NCBI RefSeq assembly: GCF_963678635.1
Contig: NC_087066.1
Coordinates: 28,401,301-28,465,300, forward strand
From: Symsagittifera roscoffensis
Lineage: Eukaryota; Xenacoelomorpha; Acoela; Convolutidae
Length of the DNA stretch: 64,000 bases
Direction: 5' to 3'
Shown piece after piece: positions 55,736 to 64,000 of the stretch. A model generated the notes under the pieces. That model was not told where the DNA came from and searched no databases. It saw only the letters and a list, made by a program, of their open reading frames with translations. A program made the position numbers and the translations under genes. How positions within the stretch are numbered: position 1 is the first letter of the stretch; each line of letters opens with the position of its first letter.

Positions 55736-57154
55736 TGACTATGAAATGAATGTATATTTACTATTGCTAATTTTGACCACGCTGCGAAAAAAAAATTAAC
55801 GGGAAACAGTTTAGTGCCCGATTGAAATACCCTTGCTGATCGAAATGTCAATAACGGAAGTTACTCGATTGCTTAATTGCTCGGCATTCTATCAAAACTG
55901 AAAAAATTAAACCGGTTTTTCTCGACATTGGGACAATTTTTTCAAAATTATTTAATGTCATTTTTCAATAAAAAATTGTTGGAACCATAGCTGAAGAGCT
56001 TGAAAGAAAAAACTAAAACAAACCCAACACAAAGTTCCTGCCCTCTTTCAATGACCGGAACAAAAACACAATTACAGTATTCAGGATGTAGAAAAACTTG
56101 GAGTTCTTCCATCTCCCTCTCCTCAGCCCTACTAAAAAGTAATTTTATGTTGTAACCATTTAGTTTAGAAGATTCTTTAGGAACTCGAGCCACGATCAAT
56201 GGTAATTTAGAATGATAACCATACGAACTTTTCTTGAGGTCTGTCTACACATGGGCTAGAAAAAATTCATTCTACAGCCTATTCAGGCAATCAATATATT
56301 ATCTTGTGCGTACGCTCAAAACTCCCAGAAACGATTTCTTTGTCTAGTTATTTTACTTTAAATAAACAATTCTCAGACATGAGCGCAATTTTTTCTCAAT
56401 TTTTGTTCCAAAAATGACTTTGATAACGAAAAATTGAGAAAACTTAAAATTTTTAGTTGAACTAACATTGAGATGTCAGTAGAAATAGCTTCACTCTATT
56501 TTATCACCTGAAATATTGAAACTTTTATGACCCTGAAAAGTTAACTAGATAAATTCACTCAAATCTAGCTCCAGCAGAAAATCATTGCAAATCAGATTTG
56601 CACCTAAAAAAATCATTGCATCTAACCAATAAATCTAAAAAAATTCAGATCAAAATTGTCTTCTAATTTTACCCAACACTCAATAGCTCATCCAACTTTC
56701 ATGCTGATATCAAAAAATGATATTATGAAAATTACTTATCATTTAAAAAGTTCAGTCGCTAAACCGCCAACTTTAATCAGACAAAAACAAGTAAGTTTTA
56801 AAGAACATGAGCAATTGTAGATCATTTTCTTGTTTTGAATGAGCAATACAAGCAAAGAAATTCAATGATCTGACGCTTTTCAATAAAAACAACCAGAATA
56901 TAAATCAAGCGAATTTGCGAATAGACAATGAATAGCTGACTGAAGACTAGTTTTGCCTTACTTACCATTAACCGCCTGGAGAAAATGTCAGGTAGGTTCT
57001 TCATTTTCTTATTTTTACTCTTATGGTTCTGAGATATAACAATAAGATGACCACTAAAATTAGCAACTATCCTATACAAAACTCTGCTCTGAACTTTTTC
57101 TTTTATAAAGTAGCAATTTTTTTACGCTTCTCAAAATACTCTATGAAATACCAG

Positions 57155-58493
57155 GTTATTCAAAACACTCAGAGGTGTATGGATGTGGCAACAATTCGAA
57201 CCGTGCAGATATTGAACAAGGGCAAAACGGACTATCTCCTTCGGCGCCACTGGATTACTTTGGAGACTACACGCCGTACCCATCAGAATACGGACCACCA
57301 CCTCCGCCGCCTCCACGTGGTTTGCAATCACTTTTAGCAACCTGAACTCTCTTTTTTAGATTGAATTAGGTCATTTCTTTTTAGCGGAGATCTAACCATA
57401 GCAGTTTATAACCTTTGGAGAAGCATATTACCAGCGACCACGTACTAGTAGCTTTCAAAAAAAATTCAAAAAGAACAAAAATGCAAATTAGGATACTCAG
57501 TATCAACAGAGAATTAAGAATGGAAATATTTCAGGCTACGGATGCTACCCGATTCATGCGAATACAGTAATGATTCCATGGCAAAACAAAAACTGGGTAA
57601 GAAAAGCTGTTTCAAACTGAGCAATTATCAGCTCTATCGCCCTTTCCAACAAAAAGGTTCGGTTCCAGTCTTCAAACTTAAAGTCTAACGAAAAACACCA
57701 ATGCAGCTGTGCACACATTTTCTGATCAATACAGAGGGGGGGGGGGCGGTCTGAGTTAACCAGGATTTTCTAATGCTGATGAGGAGGGAGCTTGTTTCGA
57801 TTTTTTAAGTACCCGCAACAGCTTCTCTCCCAGCGCATGAGGTAGTTATAAAGTTGAAAAAATTTCCTTTAAGGAAGCAAGAGTACCACATTGCAGTGCC
57901 CCCACTGCCAGGCTACGGTGACCTCCCAAGTCCACTACAGGACCAGCTCTGGTACCTGGGCAATCTGCATGGCCGTACTACTTGCAGGCCTCCTCTTTAC
58001 ATGCTTATTCCTTATTGGATTCATGTAAGTTGCTTGCAGGGTGGACCATATAACAAACAATATTGTTAAAAAACAATATTTAAAAAACAGTAGTATGCGG
58101 TTGTTGAGCAAGTAGAACAGAATCTTCCGACCTCAGTGTTCGATTCGTAGCTAAAGTGGAAAACAAAAGAAAATGAATCTATTTGATTTTCCCCCCGAAA
58201 TGTTTGTTACTTTCTTTGGAATCTGAATGTTTTCTTTTTTTTTGTGTTCATCCCTAATTACGACAAAAAATAACCTGTCAAGAACAATAATGACTGCCCG
58301 ATCTACACATTTGTTATTTTAACAAGAAGGTTTACAAGTAAACGCAATATAATTACCTACAAAATATCTCTCTTTCAGTTTGTTGTTCCTGTGCTGGATT
58401 CCATTCTGTGTCAAAGAGTGCAAGGATGCTGTGCATACATGTCCCAAATGTCACAAAACTGTCGGAGAGAGCTCGTTTTCGATTTTCAGCTGA
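57155..58493 (+). CDS. LITAF: LITAF-domain membrane-associated zinc protein (5' exon missing)
   Basis: LITAF/CDIP-family proteins sit on the cytoplasmic face of late endosomes and lysosomes through a zinc-bound hydrophobic hairpin. Exons found: 57155-57319, 57535-57596, 57897-58024 and 58379-58493, all GT-AG and in phase. The first exon is Pro/Tyr-rich (YPSEYGPPPPPPPRG), as usual in the family. The third opens with the first zinc half CPHC and a hydrophobic stretch (WAICMAVLLAGLLFTCLFL). The last encodes CWIPFCVKECKDAVHTCPKC with the HxCPxC zinc half, then a short Ser-rich end. No ATG precedes exon 1 in frame before a stop at about 57106, so at least one upstream coding exon is unidentified. 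It runs opposite to the neighbouring lipin gene. Confidence 0.9.
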
Positions 58494-59805
58494 AGTTTCT
58501 TTTAACTAATTGATTCTGTTGTTGACTGAAATTTAAGATTTGGTTAACTTCAATTTTTCACAAGGAAACTTTGGAAATAACTTTGAGAGGTAGGTCAAAT
58601 CAATGAGAGCAGTTAAACTAAACGCTTTTTCTAGCTACCCAAAATTTCCCCGAGTGGTGATTTAGAGGACGCAAAAAGCCAAATAGAGCTCCACAGCAAA
58701 AAGCCAAATTAACACAAAAAGCCAAATGGACTAAAAAAACTCTTGTAAATAAGCACAAGAAATTAGCAAAAAATATCATATCTATTATTTTCTCATCCAT
58801 GCAAATTGAATAAGTCATTAGATAAAACTGGAATAAAAAACAATTCGAAAGGCTTCGAAAAACTTCGAAAAATGGTTAAATTTAAGCAGATATGTATAAT
58901 TCCGCAAAGTCATGTCACACCTGAGCTCTTAATATTTTGGACACTTACAAAAAAAATAAACCAAAATAATCAACCGAAAACAAATGTAGCCAGTTCCTGT
59001 GCGAGTAGCACAGAAAGTTCCGACCACATTTAACACATGAAAGCTGGGAAAAGAAAGCTATATTTATGATGCCTTTCCGCCAAAAAAATGTATTCCATGC
59101 TTTTTAACTACAAATTATCATTTATAGTTGACTATATTTTCACGAAACTAATCCAATTGGCACAAAACATTTGGATCAATTGGTATGATTTTACTTGGCT
59201 GGAAAATTCGAAAATAAAAATACTTTTTTGAAAGTATATGCCAATATTTTTTCCACAATCTTTACTTCTATTGAGAGAATCAATTGCAACTGAGTTCAAA
59301 AAGAAAATAGAAGACCAACCGCGCAAAAAAAAATTGAGCGTGAAGAACTAATTTTTTTCCAAAACGCGAATTAATTTCGAAAATTTTTTTTCCAAAAATG
59401 TGAAAGGCAAACGACCTAAGTAAATGTCTTCGTTTCTTTCATTGATCCCTATTAGTTCTCTTCCTTAAAAGGAGATAGAGATGGACTCAATGTTACACTT
59501 TTTATCTTAAAGTCATTTTTTTTAGAACGACTTGTTCTAAAAAGCCATTCAATCAATAAAAACTTCATATGAAATTTTTGTGTTTATAATATCTTAAGTC
59601 GATTGGCCGAAAAATTACTAGCTGGCAGAAGCAAGCCATTCAATCGAAGGATTTAAAAAAATCCTTATACCTAATCAATGGGCAAAATTTTAAGTTTATG
59701 AGCCAGCCATTAAAACAGATTTCATTGAAGTTATAGAAGGGCGAAGAGAACTGCAAAAGATGATGACTTAATAAGTAAGCTAATCAAAAGATGATAATCA
59801 AAATT
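58494..59805. other. intergenic, no gene seen
   Basis: AT-rich sequence with an isolated GTTCCGACC-family left end near 58985-59027 and short direct repeats (AAAAAGCCAAAT) near 58670-58730. No coding frame has support. Confidence 0.45.
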
Positions 59806-60100
59806 TACACAGAGGCGAAGTTGCACTTCGCATACACAAGCAAAAAATATGAACGATAACGCTACTGTGAAAAACTGAATGAGTGAAACTTTGAGCCTAC
59901 AAAATTTTTTAAGTGACGCACGCCAATTATGAGTCTGCATAATTGCAAAGTGACGCAACCCAATTATAACCCATCAGCAGTCAAGCTGGAAAAAAAAGAA
60001 ATTTACTAACTAACATGCCTCAATTTATAGAGCGGACGCGTTTAAACTAGCATACGAAAAAATCATTAAAAACATCCGACCCTGCCCAAGTTCGATCTAC
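59806..60100. repeat. dispersed repeat, copy 2 of the 44678 family
   Basis: It shares AGGCGAAGTTGCACTTCGCA, the paired AAGTGACGCA boxes, AGAGCGGACGCG and the terminal ACATCCGACCCTG with the copy at 44678-44965, at visibly reduced identity. Confidence 0.65.
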
Positions 60101-60289
60101 CTTGGCTGTTCCTCTATTAAAAATCAGTAAAAAATTTAAAATTTTGGATTTTCCAGAAACATATTTCTTGTTCAAACTTTAATGATTAGCAGTTTATACA
60201 CGGATGCTTCATAAAACCTGTTGCGTTGGTTAAACCTTCAATATCAGATTGAGTTGTTTTCGAGAAGTCAAAAGTTTAACAAAGCGGAC

Positions 60290-61860
60290 AAGAAATCCAA
60301 ACATTGACTTTTCTGAAGGCCATAACTTTTTTTAGTTGGAAAAACTGAACAAAAGCGCTTATACAGACAATCTTAGCTCAAACTCTTTCTTTCTTCATTG
60401 AACCTAAAACTTCAGGTTTGAGATGGTAGTTTTCAAGACAATTGTAGAATACCGCTATAAACATATTTTTGACTTTTGAAAAACTGCAAAAAAATGACCT
60501 TTTTGAGGGTCATAAGTATTTTTTTAAAGAAAACTGGGCGTAACCGCTTATGGAGTGGAGCTTCCCACAACCCGTTCTCCACACTGATACCAAAATCTCC
60601 TATTCGGGAGGGTAGTTTTTGAAAAAACAAGCCTAAAATTCTACTTTTCCGATGGTCATAACTTTTTGTGTAAAAAAATTTGGGCTGACCGCTGATGCAG
60701 GGGAGGTTATAATAACCTGTTCTATCCAATGAACCAAAAATCGGAGAATGGGTGGGTAAATTTTGAGAAAATGTATAAAATTCGAAAATTTGGTTCAAAA
60801 ATCCCCCCACACACTTTGTCGAACGCTGTAGAAAGTTGGGAAAGGTAAGAGAATAATGGAGTATGCAAGCACACAAGGGAGGGGCCAATATTCACATTAA
60901 AACCACTCTTTTAAAAATCGGTAGAGTAGTTTTTGATAAAAACAAAAATCTTCCAAAGCGTCTCAAATAATAAATAACAACAATACAAAAAAACCCGATC
61001 CCATTCATCAACCTGTTTATATCAAACAGAAACTAGAGGCCATCTTCAGCTTGAAATACTTGTTTGATAATTTATGAAATTTTTGTATTGATACCGAAGG
61101 ACAAGTGCATTTCAAAAACAGACCTATAGCAAAAAGTAAATCCCAATTTAAGGACTTCAAAATCTGTTAATTTCATCGATTGCTTCAGTTTTCTTAAAAA
61201 ATTAAGTGATAACAAGAGATCGTTAGGTCGAAGGATGCTTAAAACAATGCTCATTACATTTGGGTGAGCAGTTTTCGGGAGAAGTCAAAAAATTTGAAAA
61301 AACGGTCAAAAAATCAAAAACTTTACTTTTCCGAGGGTCATAATTTCTTGTGTTAAGAAATTTGGGCTCAAACATTTAAGCAGCGGAGCTTCCCATATCC
61401 CACAACCCATTTTACTCATTGAAACCAAAACCTCAGATTTTGCGAGGGTAGTTTTCGAGAGAAATTAAAAAGTTTCAAAAGACGTTCAAAAACGTTGAAT
61501 TTGACTTTTTTGAGGGTCATAGCTTTGTTTTTAAAAAAATAAGCGTAACTGTTAATGCAGGGGAGCTCCCTAAAACATGTCCGTTCGATTGAAACTGAAA
61601 TATCAGATTTGGAAGGGTACTTTTCCAGAAAAGTCTCAGAAAATGGTCAAAAAATCGAAAAGTTGACTATTTTGAGGGCCATAACTTTGTGTAAAAAAAG
61701 TTTGGGCGTAGCCGCTTATACAGGGGAGCTTCCCACAATCTGTACTAACCATTTTAAGTTTTTGAGAAAATGTAAAACATTCAAAAATTTTGGTAAAAAA
61801 TTCACCTCACACACTTTTTCGAATGCTGTAGAAAGTGGGGTAAGGTAAAAAAAAAAGAGG
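60290..61860. repeat. diverged satellite, about 150-190 bp units
   Basis: Units carry GAGGGTCATAACTTTTT, then GGCGTAACCGCTTATGCAGG, GGAGCTTCCCACAA, AAACCAAAATCTCAG and GGAGGGTAGTTTTCGAG, in that order. Anchor boxes lie near 60316, 60504, 60651, 61333, 61514 and 61675. The block 60850-61300 is not clearly part of it. Ends of both halves share CACACTTTTTCGAATGCTGTAGAAAG. Confidence 0.65.
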
Positions 61861-62229
61861 ATAGGGGAGTATGCAGGCACAGGGGAGTGACCGGACTTCC
61901 TATTTGTACCACTCTTTTGAAAATTTTCCAAAGTGTCTGAAAAAAAAAAAAAAAAAAACCCGATCCCATACATTTTCATAATACCCGTTTTTATCAAACA
62001 GGAATTTGTAATATAATAGTCTGTGTTAAAATCTTTAGCATTGGCTGTTTTTAATAGCTGGTTATTAATCAAAGTGAACATTTTCAAAATGAACACAATT
62101 GTCGCAAAAACATTTGGGTCGCAACAATATTTGTGACTTAAGTTGGAAAAAAGCGAGTTCATACTATAAAACAAGCTATGCATGTGTAAAAATGAAAACT
62201 TATAGCGTAATCCTTTTAACGAAATAAAA

Positions 62230-64000
62230 ACTTTTATTAGCAAGCTATTCAGGGCAAAGAAACTTGCAAACTTTTCAGGCTACTTCATTGCATGAATCGG
62301 TTCTCAAAACTTTGTTTTTGTCTCAGCAAGCTTCTTAAAGCTCTGAATCTTTTGCAATATTCCAAGTAATTTCATAAATTATAGATTCTAATAGATCAAA
62401 TCAAAAAAAAAATTCAGCAAACCATGCTCCATACTAGGAGTCGATTGGCAAGCCATTCAAGCATTATAAAAATTATTCAATAGAAGCCGATTGCAAGCCA
62501 TTTAAGCAAAAAAAAAATTTGAACTATTTGATGTTACATCATAGCGTGGACCGATCGTGGGGTTTGATAGCTTTCTACGCAAGCTTTTCAAATGGTCGGA
62601 TCGAAAGACATTCTTAGCATTCCATTCAGTTTCTTAGCAAGTTTTCCTGAGCAAGCTAATCGAGCAATGAATTTTATAAAAAATACTAAGTTATTTCAAG
62701 TAGCAAAAGTTTGAGAAAAAATTAGGTAAAGTCAAGCAAGCTATGGAGCAATTAGAACTTGCAAGTTGTTTAAATTACTTGAATCAATTCGCTAAAAACA
62801 TAAGTTTTTCACAAAACCGATTCAGCGATGAAAGTTCAAGTACTTCAAGTTGTCTCGAAGCATAAAGCGTCTAGCGAAATTATTTTTCAATCAAGTTTAT
62901 GACCAAGCAAACTTTGAATTAATTCACGTTGTTTTCATAGCATGAATCGCATCGCGGAAAGTTAGTTTTTAAACCAGCATCTTAACAACAACACTTTGAT
63001 TATCTGCAGGTTGTTTTATTAGCCTGAATCCATTTGCAAGTTTTTTTTTATGCAATCTATTGAGCAAAATCACTGAAATATTTTCATTTGTTTAATAGCG
63101 TTAATCGTTTTGCGAAAAGTTCTTTTTTTTTCAATTTCAAATTCCATATCTCATTCGAAGTTTGTTTTAAAAATGCGAATTTCAAGCAAAACTTTGGCTT
63201 TACGACAGAAGAGATGTTGCAAAAGCGAGTTGCTTTAAGTTTGCATGTTTCAGAAAACGATAATGCTCACGAAACGAAAATAAAAAAAACATTGACAGGT
63301 ACTGTCTAGTATTGAAGTTGATTCTTTATCAATTGATCTTTACTAGCAAGCCCGCCTCCCATAATCAATCAGCTCGCAAAAATATAGCTGTTGTTCTGCT
63401 CAAGCTCTGTAAGCAAAAAGATTTTGAACAATTTCAAATTAAGCCATATCTTAAATCGGTTTGAAAAACTTCAGGTTTCATAGAACCAATCAGTTCCCAA
63501 AAATTGAAGTTAATTCATAGATTGATTCGGGTCGCAAAAAATTTAAGTTTTTCTAGGCAAGCTAATAGAACTATACAACTTTGAAATACTTCAAGTTATT
63601 CCATAAACTGAATCAGCACGCGAAAAGCTTAAAAGTTTTCTAAGCAAGCTAATCACGCTAAAAAATTTGAATTCTTTAAAGATATTTTTTGTAGACAAAA
63701 TCGGCTCGCAACAAGTTTACCTCCAAGCAATGTTTCAAACTATGAAACATTAAAAAATTTCAAGATATTTCATAATTTGAATCAGTTTGCGAAAAGCTTC
63801 AAGTTTTTCGAAGCCAGCTATTCAAGCTATCAAAATTTGAAATACTTGGAAGTTCTTTCAAAAACCGAATCAATTCGCGAATTTTTTTCGAAGCAAGCTA
63901 ATCAAGTTATGAAAACTTTAAAAATGGCAAGTTATTACGTGGAATAAATCGGCTCGCAGTTTAAGTTTAAGTTTTTCGCTTAAGTTACTTTGTGGACCGA
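62230..64000. repeat. diverged satellite, about 80-86 bp units, running off the window
   Basis: Units are built from AAGCAAGCTAATCAAGC, AAAATTTGAAATACTTCAAG, TTATTTCATAAACTGAATCAG and TTCGCGAAAAGCTTCAAGTT. Anchors near 63563, 63641, 63810 and 63892 give spacings close to 80-85 bp or twice that. Copies are strongly diverged. No coding frame is supported. Confidence 0.65.

Larger units (their letters stand above)
51645..57108. other. long intergenic region between lipin and the LITAF-domain gene
   Basis: No gene was recognised. It holds two GTTCCGACC-family MITEs and a right-end fragment near 55990-56058, a tRNA-like segment near 55640, and otherwise AT-rich sequence. A 5' exon of the LITAF-domain gene should lie somewhere near its right end. 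Confidence 0.5.

Noticed and set aside
61716-62243. 175-aa minus-strand frame with poly-Phe run
   Set aside because: Produced by A/T homopolymers and the edges of two satellites; no domain.

Overview
This window is animal nuclear DNA. Six host genes carry spliceosomal GT-AG introns and encode conserved metazoan proteins: TADA3, TM2D3, an ACAD9/VLCAD-like protein, SDE2, lipin and a LITAF-domain protein. The rest is AT-rich and full of satellites, MITEs and tRNA-derived SINE-like sequence. I cannot name the species. An env-bearing Ty3/gypsy element, abundant SINE-like sequence and possible spliced-leader acceptors next to start codons would fit a larvacean-type tunicate, but they would fit other invertebrates too.

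Bases 1-1637 hold a foldback element, a 22-bp minisatellite and the left part of a complex satellite. Bases 1638-17428 are one 15.8-kb LTR retroelement of the Ty3/gypsy class, inserted into that satellite, with 329-bp LTRs (one difference seen), a CTTCT target duplication and a tRNA primer-binding site. It reads on the minus strand: gag, a -1 slippery heptamer, protease-RT-RNase H, a second frame change, integrase, and a TARG1/OARD1-like macro domain in frame at the integrase C-terminus. After a gap of about 4.5 kb come a small ORF and an F-type (class I) envelope gene. The gap carries genes on the opposite (plus) strand: a 123-aa ORF, two small membrane-protein candidates, and a five-exon gene whose phase-consistent exons encode an integrase-like HHCC zinc motif followed by an OTU-like fold. 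This ambisense, gene-carrying retroelement is the most unusual content of the window. Antisense introns would survive retrotransposition because they are not introns in the genomic RNA.

Bases 17434-21930 continue the satellite, with a higher-order period of about 1.55 kb. Bases 21931-25590 are AT-rich and repetitive, with no gene. The host gene cluster then follows: TADA3 (25595-28050, -), a hAT MITE, TM2D3 (28845-30009, -), the ACAD-like gene (30172-32711, -; only about 160 bp upstream of TM2D3), SDE2 (35502-36473, -), an 873/874-bp tandem duplication, lipin (39658-51644, -, 11 exons) and a LITAF-domain gene (57155-58493, +). Bases 58494-64000 hold dispersed repeats and two diverged satellites.

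The host genes are independent housekeeping functions: SAGA/ATAC co-activator, Notch-related membrane protein, mitochondrial acyl-CoA dehydrogenase relative, genome-maintenance/splicing factor, phosphatidate phosphatase and endolysosomal adaptor. Several have a 3' splice acceptor 0-13 nt before the start codon, which suggests spliced-leader trans-splicing or 5'-UTR introns.
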